A stretch of DNA of 64,000 nucleotides from Salinicola endophyticus (lineage in GTDB: Bacteria; Pseudomonadota; Gammaproteobacteria; Pseudomonadales; Halomonadaceae): the NCBI RefSeq assembly GCF_003206575.1, contig NZ_PZJO01000003.1, forward strand, positions 218,246 through 282,245, written 5' to 3'. The translations under genes were made by a program, and so were the position numbers. The notes beneath the pieces are model-generated. The model was not told the origin of the DNA, made no database searches, and saw nothing but the letters and a program-made list of their open reading frames with translations. This document shows, in pieces, positions 54,007 through 62,879 of the stretch; positions within the stretch are counted from its first letter, which is position 1, and the number at the start of each line of letters is the position of its first letter.

Positions 54007-55098
54007 ATGCCCAAGACTGAGACGACCCCGATCCCCGTCACCCTGCTGACCGGCTTTCTCGGCAGCGGCAAGACCACCCTGCTCAATCGTCTGGTCCGCC
54101 AGCCCGACATGAACCGCACCCTGGTGATCATCAACGAGTTCGGCGAGATCGGGCTCGATCACCGCCTGTTCAGCACCACCGACGAGACCGAGGTGGTGGC
54201 GCTGGAGAGCGGCTGCCTGTGCTGCACCATCCGCGGCGACCTCGCCCGCACGCTGCGCGATGCGCCCTGGCGCTATGCCCGGGAGGGTCGGCGCCAGTTC
54301 GACCGCGTGGTGATCGAAACCACCGGCCTGGCCGATCCGGCGCCGATCCTGCACACCCTGATGACCGAGCCCAGGCTAGTCGGCCAGTACCGGCTCGACG
54401 GCATCGTCACCACCGTCGATGCCGTCCACGGTAGCGCCACCCTCGACCACCACCCGGAAGCGCTCAAGCAGGCCGCGGTGGCCGACCGCCTGCTGCTGAC
54501 CAAGGCCGACCTGGCGCCTCTAGAGGCGCTGGCAGCCCTCGCCCGGCGCCTGGCCGAGATCAACCCGGGGGCCGGCCAGCGCCAGGTGGTCCAGGGCGAG
54601 ATCGAAGCCGTCGCCTTGACCGGGCTGGGGCTGATGGGGGAAGACGGTACCCGCCCCGATCTCGCCCGCTGGATCGACGCCTACGCCCAGCCACCGAGTC
54701 TGGCCGGGCTGGCCTTCAGTGCCGGCCCCACGGCTGCCGGGCCACTGCTCACGCCGGTGGGCAGCGACGCATCCGATCCCGCCCGGGACCCCAACCGCCA
54801 CGACGACCGCATTCGCGCCCACTGCTTCACCCTGGACGCACCGATCGAACTCGGCCGCTTAGAGGCGTGGCTCGAGCTGATGACAGCGCTGATGGGCGAG
54901 AACATGCTGCGCATCAAGGGCATTCTCAACCTCGCCGGGCGCGAGCGCCCCACCGTGATTCACGGCGTGCAGCACATCTTTCACCCGCCGGTGGAGCTCG
55001 ACGCCTGGCCCGATGACGACCGCCGCTCGCGACTGGTGTTCATCACCCGGGATATCCCGCGCGAATCGCTGGAGAGCGTGCTGGTGGCGGTGAGCTAG
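54007..55098 (+). CDS. COG0523 (G3E) GTPase, putative zinc metallochaperone
   Basis: A 363-residue CobW/ZNG1-type protein. LTGFLGSGKTTLLNRL is the P-loop (residues ~12-25), ALESGCLCCTIRGDL contains the CxCC metal-binding motif, ETTGLADPAP is the switch II/G3 region, LLTKADL the guanine motif, and the CobW C-terminal domain follows residue ~255 (HCFTLDAPIELGRLEAWLE). These GTPases deliver zinc to client enzymes, and low-zinc subfamilies are Zur-regulated; the Zur-like box at 53916 fits that. A close client could be an enzyme needed under zinc limitation. Member of the YjiA/ZigA group by pattern; exact subfamily not settled. Confidence 0.88.
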   Translation: MPKTETTPIPVTLLTGFLGSGKTTLLNRLVRQPDMNRTLVIINEFGEIGLDHRLFSTTDETEVVALESGCLCCTIRGDLARTLRDAPWRYAREGRRQFDRVVIETTGLADPAPILHTLMTEPRLVGQYRLDGIVTTVDAVHGSATLDHHPEALKQAAVADRLLLTKADLAPLEALAALARRLAEINPGAGQRQVVQGEIEAVALTGLGLMGEDGTRPDLARWIDAYAQPPSLAGLAFSAGPTAAGPLLTPVGSDASDPARDPNRHDDRIRAHCFTLDAPIELGRLEAWLELMTALMGENMLRIKGILNLAGRERPTVIHGVQHIFHPPVELDAWPDDDRRSRLVFITRDIPRESLESVLVAVS

Positions 55099-55225
55099 GC
55101 ACTGCCTGACAGTCGACGCGCGCAGGTAGCCGTCAGACAGAACCCGAGAACGCCTCGTGGTACCGACCTCGTCTCGGTGCAGCGAGACGTTCCCGTCTCA
55201 CGCCTGTCGACAGCCAAGATTCTGA

Positions 55226-55241
55226 TAATGGTTAACCATTA
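55226..55241. promoter_or_regulatory. GntR/FadR-type palindrome, distal site
   Basis: TAATGGTTAACCATTA, a perfect 16-bp palindrome with TGGT-TA-ACCA core, 265 bp before the transketolase operon. Same TGGT-NN-ACCA core as the site at 55475. Confidence 0.7.
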
Positions 55242-55474
55242 GTCTCGATCAGGTCGTGCCCGGTTATTAAGATCATCTCCCGATACGCCCTTCCCGCGGC
55301 AAGCCGTGTGATTCCCGCCACCTCCATAAACTCTTGATAAAAAGAGCATATTTACTCTCAACGGCAAGATTTTCTGCTGTCTCTATCTTGGGTGAGTCGG
55401 GCGGCCAGCCCTGTGCGATTGCGCCCCTGCGACCAAAGTCGGTCTTCTTTTCACTGCAGGCCCTCATTACCGTG

Positions 55475-55490
55475 AATTGGTCAACCAATT
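55475..55490. promoter_or_regulatory. GntR/FadR-type operator, proximal site
   Basis: AATTGGTCAACCAATT, arms AATTGGT / ACCAATT with a CA centre, ending 15 bp before the first ATG of the operon. FadR-subfamily GntR regulators bind TGGT-N(1-3)-ACCA dyads, and such a regulator is the last gene of this cluster. The rest of the 55099-55505 gap holds no convincing gene. Confidence 0.78.
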
Positions 55491-55505
55491 TACGGAATCC
55501 ATTCT

Positions 55506-56396
55506 ATGCAGCCGGCTACCCACCGCGTGATCGCCCCCACCGATATCACCGCCCTTCGACGACACGCCTATCGAATCCGTCGCCATGCGCTACTCATGGG
55601 AGAAGTGCAGGGCCAGGGTTACGTGGGTCAGGCGCTGGGCATCGCCGACGTCCTCGCGGTCGCCTACTTCCGTGCCATGAATCTGCGCGCCGACGACCCC
55701 GAGTGGGAAGCGCGCGATCGCTTCCTGCTGTCGATCGGTCACTACGCCATCGCCCTCTATGCCGCGTTGATCGAGGCGGGCGTCATCAGCGAGAGCGAAA
55801 TCGAGAACTACGGCAGCGACGACAGCATGCTGCCGATGTCCGGGATGGCGGCCTATACCCCCGGCATGGAGATTACCGGCGGCTCCCTGGGCCACGGGCT
55901 GGGGATCGGGGTCGGCATGGCGCTCGGCCTGAAGCGCAAGCAGAGCCATTCGCGCATCTTCAACCTGCTCTCCGATGGCGAGCTCAACGAGGGCTCGACC
56001 TGGGAGGCCGCGGCCTCGGCCGCCCACTGGAAGCTCGACAACCTGGTCGCCATCGTCGATGTCAACGATCAGCAGGCCGACGACAAGTCGTCGAGCGTAC
56101 TCGGCTACGAACCCATCGCCGACAAGTGGCGCGCCTTCGGCTGGACCGCGCTACGGGTGAACGGCAACGACATCGCCGCGCTGGTCGAGGCCTTCGATAG
56201 CGCCCTGGAAAGCGCCGACGGCAAACCCTGCGTCATCATCTGCGACACCCTGATGGGACGCGGCGTGCCGCTGCTCGAAAACCGCGACAAGACCCACTTC
56301 ATCCGCGTCGACGAAGACGAATGGCGCATTGCCCTGAAACAACTCGACGATACCTACGCCACGCCATCCGACGCCGCAGGGAGCGAGCACTCATGA
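55506..56396 (+). CDS. transketolase, N-terminal (TPP-binding) subunit
   Basis: A 296-residue split transketolase. GITGGSLGHGLGIGVGMALGLKRK-type sequence at residues ~122-144 and LLSDGELNEGSTWEAAASAAHWKLDNLVAIVDVNDQQ hold the TPP/Mg site (SDG in place of the usual GDG). It pairs with the C-terminal subunit encoded by the next, overlapping gene (ATGA). Split transketolases act either in central metabolism or in special sugar pathways; here the genes belong to a GntR-controlled operon with a TRAP transporter, so a catabolic role is likely. First gene of the operon. Confidence 0.9.
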   Translation: MQPATHRVIAPTDITALRRHAYRIRRHALLMGEVQGQGYVGQALGIADVLAVAYFRAMNLRADDPEWEARDRFLLSIGHYAIALYAALIEAGVISESEIENYGSDDSMLPMSGMAAYTPGMEITGGSLGHGLGIGVGMALGLKRKQSHSRIFNLLSDGELNEGSTWEAAASAAHWKLDNLVAIVDVNDQQADDKSSSVLGYEPIADKWRAFGWTALRVNGNDIAALVEAFDSALESADGKPCVIICDTLMGRGVPLLENRDKTHFIRVDEDEWRIALKQLDDTYATPSDAAGSEHS

Positions 56397-57403
56397 CTAC
56401 CCAATCGCGACTCAAGACATCGGCGATGATCGCATCGCTGGCGGCAGAGGGTCAGCCGACCACCTCAGCGCCTTTCGGTCACGCCCTGGTCGAGGCGGCC
56501 GCGGCCGACGAGCGTATCGTCGGCATGACAGCGGATCTGGGCAAGTACACCGACCTGCATGTCTTTGCCCAGGCCTATCCCGAGCGCCACTACCAGATGG
56601 GGATGGCCGAGCAGTTGCTGATGAGTGCCGGGGCCGGCATGGCGCGGGAGGGTTTCATTCCGTTCGTGACCACTTATGGCGTCTTCGCGTCGCGCCGAGC
56701 CTACGACTTCATCTGCATGGCGATCACCGAAGAGAGACTCAACGTCAAGATCGTCTGCGCACTGCCGGGCCTCACCACCGGTTACGGGCCGAGCCACCAG
56801 GCGACCGAGGACATGGCGATCTTCCGCGGCATGCCGAACCTCACCATCGTCGACCCCTGTGACGCGGTGGATATCGAGCAGGCTACCCACGCCATGGTCG
56901 CCCATGATGGGCCGGTCTACCTGCGTCTGCTGCGTGGCAAGGTTCCCCGCGTGCTCGACCGGTTCCCGGACTACCACTTCGAGATCGGCAGGGCCCGCAG
57001 ACTCATGGATGGCGAGGACGCCCTGATCATCTCCTCCGGACTGATGACCATGCGTGCCATCGAAGCCGCCGATCTCCTCGCCGAGCGCGACATGCACGTC
57101 GGTGTTCTGCACTCCCCTACTATCAAGCCGCTGGATGCGCAAACGATTCTCGAGGAGATCCAGCGTCATCCCCAGCGCCCCGTCTACGTGGCGGAAAATC
57201 ACTCCGTCATCGGCGGGCTGGGCGAGAGCGTGGCCGCTCTCTTGATGAATGCCGGCGTACACCCGGAGTTCCACCAGATCGGGCTGCCGGATGCGTTTCT
57301 CGACGCCGGCGCACTGCCCACCCTGCATGACCGCTATGGCATCTCGACCCAGGCAGTGGTGAAGACCCTGGCGTCCCGCATCTCACTCACGCACGCCAGC
57401 TGA
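56393..57403 (+). CDS. transketolase, C-terminal (pyrimidine-binding) subunit
   Basis: A 336-residue partner of the preceding subunit. HALVEAAAADERIVGMTADLGKYTDLHVFAQAYPERHYQMGMAEQLLMSAGAGMA carries the pyrimidine-domain glutamate (MAEQ); PSHQATEDMAIFRGMPNLTIVDPCD follows, and the C-terminal domain ends near RISLTHAS. The start is the ATG at 56393 overlapping the previous stop, although the frame is open further up. Together the two give a full transketolase of about 630 residues, similar to the fused enzyme. Confidence 0.9.
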   Translation: MTTQSRLKTSAMIASLAAEGQPTTSAPFGHALVEAAAADERIVGMTADLGKYTDLHVFAQAYPERHYQMGMAEQLLMSAGAGMAREGFIPFVTTYGVFASRRAYDFICMAITEERLNVKIVCALPGLTTGYGPSHQATEDMAIFRGMPNLTIVDPCDAVDIEQATHAMVAHDGPVYLRLLRGKVPRVLDRFPDYHFEIGRARRLMDGEDALIISSGLMTMRAIEAADLLAERDMHVGVLHSPTIKPLDAQTILEEIQRHPQRPVYVAENHSVIGGLGESVAALLMNAGVHPEFHQIGLPDAFLDAGALPTLHDRYGISTQAVVKTLASRISLTHAS

Positions 57404-57450
57404 GCCGGCACGCGCCATAGCGAGGCCTTCACCACGTCCCGTCAGCAACC

Positions 57451-58473
57451 ATGAGCGCAACGACAATGATTAAAGCGATTCTGAAAGCGATCCCGACATC
57501 GATCCTGCAAACCACGGCCCTGACTGCCGCTCTCGCCACCGCCATGCCGTCGATGGCGGCGCAAACCCTGCAACTGGCCCACAATGCCGCCGAAGGCAAT
57601 CCCAAATGGGAAGCCTCCGAGCGCTTCGCCAAGCTCGTCGAGGAGGGCACCCACGGCGAGATCCACGTCGATGTGGGCGGCAACGCCCAGTATGGCGACG
57701 ACATGGAAGCGCTGACCCTGATGCGCATGGGCAGCCTGGCGTTCAGCGCCAACAGCCAGGGCCCGGTAGCGAGCATCGTCCCGCAGTTCTCCGTGCTGGG
57801 GCTGCCGTTTCTGTTCGATTCGTTGCCCACCGCCTGGAAGGTGATGGATGGCGAGGTCGGCGACGAACTCAAGCAGTTGGCGCAGCAACATGGGCTGGTC
57901 CTGCTGGCGCTGTGGGACAACGGCATCCGTCACGTCAGCAACAATGTCCGGCCGATCGAGACGCCCGCTGATCTGAAAGGGCTGAAGATCCGTACGCCAC
58001 CGGACGAGATGACCGTCGATATCTTCGATGCGCTGGGGGCGACGCCAACCCCGATGAACTTCTCCGAGCTCTACATCGCGCTACAGCAGGGAGTGGTGGA
58101 TGGCCAGGAGAACCCGCTGATGAACATCTATTCGTCGAAGCTCTATGAAGTGCAGAAATATATCTCGCTCACCGGACACAAGTACGAGTCCACCCCGCTG
58201 CTGATGAGCAAGATCGTCTGGGACGGCCTCTCGCCCGAGCAGCAGCAGGTCATCCAGAACGCCGCCATCGAAGCCGGCAAATACAACCGCCAGGCCTCGC
58301 TTGCGGCCGACAAGGAACTCCGCGCGAAGATGGAGCAGGCGGGGGTGACATTCAACGAGGTGGATCAGGCACCGTTCATCGAGGCGACACACGGCGTCTA
58401 CGACGCCTGGCGGCAGAAGTATCCGAAGATGGTCGACATGGTCGTCGAAGCCGCGAAAGCCGCGTCACAGTAA
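57451..58473 (+). CDS. TRAP transporter solute-binding protein (DctP family)
   Basis: A 340-residue periplasmic binding protein. An N-terminal signal peptide ends near MPSMAAQT (residue ~35). DctP features: LAHNAAEGNPKWEASERFAKLVEE, LPFLFDSLPTAWKVMDGEVGDEL, GLKIRTPPDEMTVDIFDALGATPTPMNFSELYIALQQGVVDGQENPLMNI, with the conserved arginine in KIRTP that binds the substrate carboxylate. This implies an acidic substrate. ATG at 57451 or 57466. First of three TRAP genes. Confidence 0.92.
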   Translation: MSATTMIKAILKAIPTSILQTTALTAALATAMPSMAAQTLQLAHNAAEGNPKWEASERFAKLVEEGTHGEIHVDVGGNAQYGDDMEALTLMRMGSLAFSANSQGPVASIVPQFSVLGLPFLFDSLPTAWKVMDGEVGDELKQLAQQHGLVLLALWDNGIRHVSNNVRPIETPADLKGLKIRTPPDEMTVDIFDALGATPTPMNFSELYIALQQGVVDGQENPLMNIYSSKLYEVQKYISLTGHKYESTPLLMSKIVWDGLSPEQQQVIQNAAIEAGKYNRQASLAADKELRAKMEQAGVTFNEVDQAPFIEATHGVYDAWRQKYPKMVDMVVEAAKAASQ

Positions 58474-58488
58474 ACGGGAGCGTTCGCC

Positions 58489-59052
58489 ATGTCTGATGTC
58501 ATCGCAGGAAGGCATGGCGAGCCGGGGCATCCCGGTTCGCCCCTGCTGCGCCTCAAAACCGCGATTCATCACCTGTTCAAGTGGCTCGGCATTCTCTCGC
58601 TGCTGGTGATGTTCGCCACGCTGCTGGCGGCCGTGTTCGTGCGCTACGTGTGGGAGACGAACCTCGACTGGACGTCGGAAGTGCCCAACATCCTGTTTCC
58701 GTGGCTCACCATGTGCGCCATCGTCGCGACCGCGGCCAAGAACGAGCATATCGGAATCGAGGCGGTGGTCGAACGGCTGCCGCCGCCGCTGCGACGCGTG
58801 ATCGGTCTCGCGACCAATCTGCTCGCGGTCGTCGCCTTCGCACTCATCGCCTGGCACGGGCTGGATGTGGTCGCGATCGCGGGCAGCCAACGCCTGCCCA
58901 TTACCGGCGTCGCCATGTCGTGGTCCTACTGGTCGGTCGTCGTCGGCTTCGCCGGCCTGGCGCTCGTATCCCTGATCAACGTGCTCGTCGCGCTCGACCG
59001 CCGGGTACCGATCGCCGAGTCGCTGGCGACCCACGGGGAGGAAGCCTCATGA
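58489..59052 (+). CDS. TRAP transporter small membrane subunit (DctQ family)
   Basis: A 187-residue four-span protein. WLGILSLLVMFATLLAAVFVRYVWETNLDWTSEVPNILFPWLTMCAIVATAAKNEHIGIEAVVERLPP is the standard DctQ pattern (WxEE-like WTSEVP, HI..E). It stabilises the DctM permease. The stop overlaps the next ATG (ATGA). RBS GGGAGCG upstream. Confidence 0.92.
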   Translation: MSDVIAGRHGEPGHPGSPLLRLKTAIHHLFKWLGILSLLVMFATLLAAVFVRYVWETNLDWTSEVPNILFPWLTMCAIVATAAKNEHIGIEAVVERLPPPLRRVIGLATNLLAVVAFALIAWHGLDVVAIAGSQRLPITGVAMSWSYWSVVVGFAGLALVSLINVLVALDRRVPIAESLATHGEEAS

Positions 59053-60308
59053 CGGTCAACATGTTGATCTCCTTCGTTCTGCTCATGCTGATGGCGATGC
59101 CGGTGGGCTACTCACTGGTGATCAGCGGCTGGACGGCGCTGTCGGTATTCGGCTCGATGCCCTCGAGCATGGTGGTGATGAAGATATTCCAGCCGACCCA
59201 GAGCTTTCCGCTGCTGGCGATCCCGTTCTTCGTGCTCTCCGGCAGCCTGATGATGTCCGGCAAGCTGGGGCAGCGCCTGGTGGCACTCGCTTCGATGCTG
59301 GTCGGCAAGTACCCCGGCGGGCTCGGCCAGGTCAATGTGGTCGGCTCGACGATCTTCGGCGGTGTGTCCGGCTCTGCCGTCGCCGAGGCGTCGGCGCTGG
59401 GCTCGATGCTCATCCCGTGGCAGAAGAGAGAGGGCTACCCTGGCGCCTTCGGCGCTGCGGTCACCGCCTCGTCGTCGGTCATCGCTGGCCTGATGCCGCC
59501 ATCGATTCCGCTGATCCTGTTCGCCACGGTCTCCAACGTCTCCATCGCGTCGCTGTTCATTGCCGGCGTGCTGCCGGCGCTGATGCTGGCGATAGGGATG
59601 ATGACCGCCTGCTACGTGACCGGAAGACGCCGCAACTTTCCCCGACTCACGTTGAAGTACACCGCACAGGAGGTCAGAAGCACCCTGATCACCGCGCTGC
59701 CCGCCCTGCTGATGCCGGTGATCATTCTGGTGCTGCTGCGCACTGGTATCGCCACGCCCACTGAGGTCAGCATCATCGCCGTGGCCTACGCGCTGGTCGT
59801 CAGCGCCCTGATCTATCGCGACCTGACCCTCGCCCGCGTGGTCGGCGCGCTCTCGGGCACGGTGGTGACGACCGGCATGGTCATGCTGATCATCGCTGCC
59901 GCCAACATCATCGCTTATATCCTGACCAGCGGTGGTGTGCCCCAGGCGGTCGCCCAGTGGGCGGTGGGCACCCTCGGCAATCCGATTCTGGTCATTCTGG
60001 CGATCAACCTCCTACTGCTGTTCATCGGCATGTTCCTCGATCTGCCGGCCGCCATCCTGCTGCTGGGGCCGACCCTGGTCTCGATCGCCAACGCCATCGG
60101 CATGGATCTGGTCCAGCTCGGCATCATCATGTGCGTGAACCTCAGCATCGGGCTGTTCACTCCCCCCATCGGCACCACCCTGTTCGTCGCCTCGGCCATT
60201 GCCCGGGAGCGCATCGGCGCCGTCGTGCGCGAACTCATCCCGTTCTATCTCGTCGCGATCGCCGTGCTGCTGCTCATCTCGTACGTGCCCGCACTGATCC
60301 TTTACTGA
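59049..60308 (+). CDS. TRAP transporter large permease (DctM family)
   Basis: A 419-residue, ~12-span Na+-coupled permease. FPLLAIPFFVLSGSLM, VVGSTIFGGVSGSAVAEASALGSMLIP, GLMPPSIPLILFATVS and IGLFTPPIGTTLFVASAIA are the DctM hallmarks. It imports the acid bound by the DctP protein, two genes upstream. Overlap with DctQ and the close spacing to the dehydrogenase gene (9 nt) show one operon. Confidence 0.93.
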   Translation: MTVNMLISFVLLMLMAMPVGYSLVISGWTALSVFGSMPSSMVVMKIFQPTQSFPLLAIPFFVLSGSLMMSGKLGQRLVALASMLVGKYPGGLGQVNVVGSTIFGGVSGSAVAEASALGSMLIPWQKREGYPGAFGAAVTASSSVIAGLMPPSIPLILFATVSNVSIASLFIAGVLPALMLAIGMMTACYVTGRRRNFPRLTLKYTAQEVRSTLITALPALLMPVIILVLLRTGIATPTEVSIIAVAYALVVSALIYRDLTLARVVGALSGTVVTTGMVMLIIAAANIIAYILTSGGVPQAVAQWAVGTLGNPILVILAINLLLLFIGMFLDLPAAILLLGPTLVSIANAIGMDLVQLGIIMCVNLSIGLFTPPIGTTLFVASAIARERIGAVVRELIPFYLVAIAVLLLISYVPALILY

Positions 60309-60317
60309 GGAACCAAG

Positions 60318-61226
60318 ATGAAAAGAGTCGCTGTTGCAGGATTGGGCGCCATGGGCTGGCCCATGGCCGAGAACCTCGTCCAGGCCGGGCTGGACGTTGT
60401 CGGTCTGGACGCACTGAGCGAGCGCGCCGACGCCTTTCACCGCCAAACGCCCGGCAGAGACGGCGGTATCGACAGCGTCGAGGCGCTGGTGATCATGGTC
60501 GTCAACACCGAGCAGATTCGCTCGCTGCTGTTCTCGGATGCCCTCGTCGCTGGCGGGCTGGTGTCCCAACTGCCCGCGGACACCTGCATCGTGCAGATGT
60601 CCACCGTCGCGCCAGCCGATGCCGCAGCGCTGGCCGCCGAGGTCGCGGCAGCGCGGACGGATCTTCACTATGTGGATGCCCCGGTATCGGGCGGCGTCGT
60701 CGGGGCAAAAGCCGGCACGCTCAGCATCATGGCCGCCGGCGATGCGCCATCACTCGCGCGCTGTCGTGTGCTGTTCGACATCCTCGGCCAGGCGATCTTC
60801 GAGGTCGGCGATCGCCCCGGGCAGGGCGCAGCCATGAAGGCCGTCAACCAGCTACTGTGCGGGGTGCATATCGCGGCGGCGGCGGAAGCGCTGGCGCTGG
60901 CCGAGAAGAGCGGCATCGATCGGCAGATCGCCCTCGAACTGGTTCAGGGGTCGGCGGCGTCGAGCTGGATGCTGCGCGATCGCGGCCCGCGAATGGTCGA
61001 GCCGCCGGGAGACGTCACCAGCGCCATCGATATTTTCTGCAAGGACCTGGGCATCGTCTGCGATGCCGCAGGTTCATCGCGGGCGTACATCCCCCTCGCC
61101 CATAGCGCGCATCAGCTCTTCGTCGCCACGGCCGAGGGGGGCGAAGGCCGCCTGGACGACAGCCAGTTGATTCGCACCTATCGCCGGCTCAACGGCTGCG
61201 ATCCCGAGGGAGGCAGCCAGGCATGA
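60318..61226 (+). CDS. beta-hydroxyacid dehydrogenase family oxidoreductase
   Basis: A 302-residue NAD-binding 6-phosphogluconate-dehydrogenase-like enzyme: GLGAMGWPMAENLVQAGLDVVGLD at the N-terminus, VQMSTVAPADAAAL, VDAPVSGGVVGAKAGTLSIMAAG and the catalytic lysine in GAAMKAVNQLLCG. Relatives include 3-hydroxyisobutyrate, tartronate semialdehyde, L-threonate (LtnD) and sulfolactaldehyde enzymes. It lies between TRAP and isomerase genes, 9 nt after dctM, and overlaps the next gene by 4 nt. The exact hydroxyacid or aldehyde is unknown. Confidence 0.88.
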   Translation: MKRVAVAGLGAMGWPMAENLVQAGLDVVGLDALSERADAFHRQTPGRDGGIDSVEALVIMVVNTEQIRSLLFSDALVAGGLVSQLPADTCIVQMSTVAPADAAALAAEVAAARTDLHYVDAPVSGGVVGAKAGTLSIMAAGDAPSLARCRVLFDILGQAIFEVGDRPGQGAAMKAVNQLLCGVHIAAAAEALALAEKSGIDRQIALELVQGSAASSWMLRDRGPRMVEPPGDVTSAIDIFCKDLGIVCDAAGSSRAYIPLAHSAHQLFVATAEGGEGRLDDSQLIRTYRRLNGCDPEGGSQA

Positions 61227-62056
61227 GACCGCTCTCGTTTTCCGTCAGCACGGCGGCCTACGACGGTTACGGCTTCGACCGCATTCTGGCTTCCCTGGCC
61301 CGCTGCGGCGTGCGAGACGTCGAGTTCGCCTTCATCGACGGCTACGTGGAGGCGTTCACCGATGCCGACCTGACCCTGACGCTCGCCGACGACCTGTGTC
61401 GCGAGATGCGCGCTTTCGATCAGTGTTGCCGCTACTTCTCCGGTCATATCGACCTCGGCCTCGACAACGCCCCGGAGCGACTCGAAGCGCGCTGCCGATT
61501 CGCCGCGGCACTCGGCGCCGAGTGCGTCATCACCAATGCCGCGACCCTCGGCAACCGGGCACGATTTCTCGCCCACGCAAAACGGCTCAGCCGTATCGCA
61601 CGCCACCATGGCGTTCGCATCCTGCTCGAGAACCCCGGCAACGGCGAATCGAACATGCTCGATCACGCCGGCGATATCCCGGCGCTGATGGCGATGCTCG
61701 ATGACGATACCTTCGGCATCAACTACGACTGCGGCAACCTGCTCTCTCACCAGCCCGAGCGCCACCCCGAGTCGGACATCGAGCAAGCCCTGCCGCTAAC
61801 GGATCACTTCCATATCAAACCCTGTCGTCGCAGGGCTTCCGGGTACGACTTCACCGAACTCGGCGACAGCGATATCGACGAGGCCCGCGTGCTACGCGCC
61901 CTCATGGCCGCCGAGCGGCCTTTCTCGCTGGAACTTCCCTTCCGGCTCCATCGAGACCGCCAGGCGCAACCCTGGCGGGACAGGAGTCCACTGCCTCTCG
62001 ATCTGATCGAGGAAAAACTCGGCCGTTCCCTCGAATGGCTCGACAACCTTCAATGA
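61223..62056 (+). CDS. TIM-barrel sugar isomerase/epimerase (xylose isomerase-like)
   Basis: A 277-residue AP-endonuclease-2/xylose-isomerase-like barrel. Likely metal ligands are the Glu in RILLENPGNGESN, the Asp/Asn region GINYDCGNLLSHQ, the His in DHFHIKPC and the terminal FSLELPF. Such proteins isomerise or epimerise keto/aldo sugars or their derivatives. It overlaps the preceding dehydrogenase gene and precedes an SDR, so it probably converts a pathway intermediate. No kinase is present in the operon, which suggests that an unphosphorylated compound is handled here. Confidence 0.85.
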   Translation: MRPLSFSVSTAAYDGYGFDRILASLARCGVRDVEFAFIDGYVEAFTDADLTLTLADDLCREMRAFDQCCRYFSGHIDLGLDNAPERLEARCRFAAALGAECVITNAATLGNRARFLAHAKRLSRIARHHGVRILLENPGNGESNMLDHAGDIPALMAMLDDDTFGINYDCGNLLSHQPERHPESDIEQALPLTDHFHIKPCRRRASGYDFTELGDSDIDEARVLRALMAAERPFSLELPFRLHRDRQAQPWRDRSPLPLDLIEEKLGRSLEWLDNLQ

Positions 62057-62073
62057 TGCCTGGAGATACCCTC

Positions 62074-62826
62074 ATGCTTCTCGACAACAAGATCTGCCTC
62101 GTCACCGGCGCCGCCGGTGCCCGTGGCATCGGCTTGAAAACCGCTCGGCTGTTCCACGACCACGGGGCGAACATCGTCATCTCCGATATCGACGAATCGG
62201 CCTGCGAAGCGGTACGGCAGGCGTTCGACCCCGAGCGCTGTCTCGTGGTGGTGGCCAATGTCACCCGCCGCGACGAATGCCGCGAGGTGGTGGCGCGCGC
62301 GCTCGAACGATTCGGCAAGATCGATGTGCTCATCAACAATGCCGGTATTACCCAGCCGGTGAAGTTCGAGGAGATCGATCCCGAGGGCTACGACCGCATC
62401 CTCGACGTCAATCTGCGCGGTATGCTTTACATGTCCCAGGCCGTGGTACCGCACATGAAAGCAGCGGGCGGCGGCTCGATCGCCAACACCTCCTCGGTTT
62501 CCGCCCAACGCGGCGGCGGCATTTTCGGCGGACCCCACTACAGCGCCGCCAAGGCCGGCATGCTGGGTCTGGGCAAGGCGATGGCCCGCGAGCTGGGACC
62601 CTTCGGTATTCGCGTCAATTCGGTGACGCCCGGGCTGATCGATACCGACATCACCGCCGGCAAGTTGACCGAGGAGATGAAGGCCCCGATCCTCGAGGGG
62701 ATTCCGCTCAAACGACTCGGCCTGCCCGACGATGTCGCCAATGCCTTTCTCTTCCTGGCCAGCGAGCTGTCGAGCTACATCACCGGTGCCACGATCGACG
62801 TGAACGGCGGTATGCACATTCATTGA
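62074..62826 (+). CDS. SDR-family oxidoreductase (FabG-like)
   Basis: A 250-residue classical SDR: LVTGAAGARGIGLKTARLFHDHG, NNAGITQPVKFEEID, VNLRGMLYMSQAVVPHMK, SSVSAQRGGGIFGGPHYSAAKAGMLGLGKAMARELG (Ser, Tyr-xxx-Lys) and DVNGGMHIH at the end. The start is ATG at 62074 with TGGAGA upstream rather than earlier in-frame ATGs that overlap the previous gene. Sugar or sugar-acid dehydrogenase activity is likely from context. Confidence 0.88.
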   Translation: MLLDNKICLVTGAAGARGIGLKTARLFHDHGANIVISDIDESACEAVRQAFDPERCLVVVANVTRRDECREVVARALERFGKIDVLINNAGITQPVKFEEIDPEGYDRILDVNLRGMLYMSQAVVPHMKAAGGGSIANTSSVSAQRGGGIFGGPHYSAAKAGMLGLGKAMARELGPFGIRVNSVTPGLIDTDITAGKLTEEMKAPILEGIPLKRLGLPDDVANAFLFLASELSSYITGATIDVNGGMHIH

Positions 62827-62879
62827 CATGCTAAGCTGCCGCCGACCTCTTTCGACCGACGGCAGCGATTGGAACGCCC

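Noticed and set aside
55273..55488. 71-codon minus-strand frame upstream of the transketolase gene
   Set aside because: Overlaps the operator region, has no ribosome-binding site and no domain.
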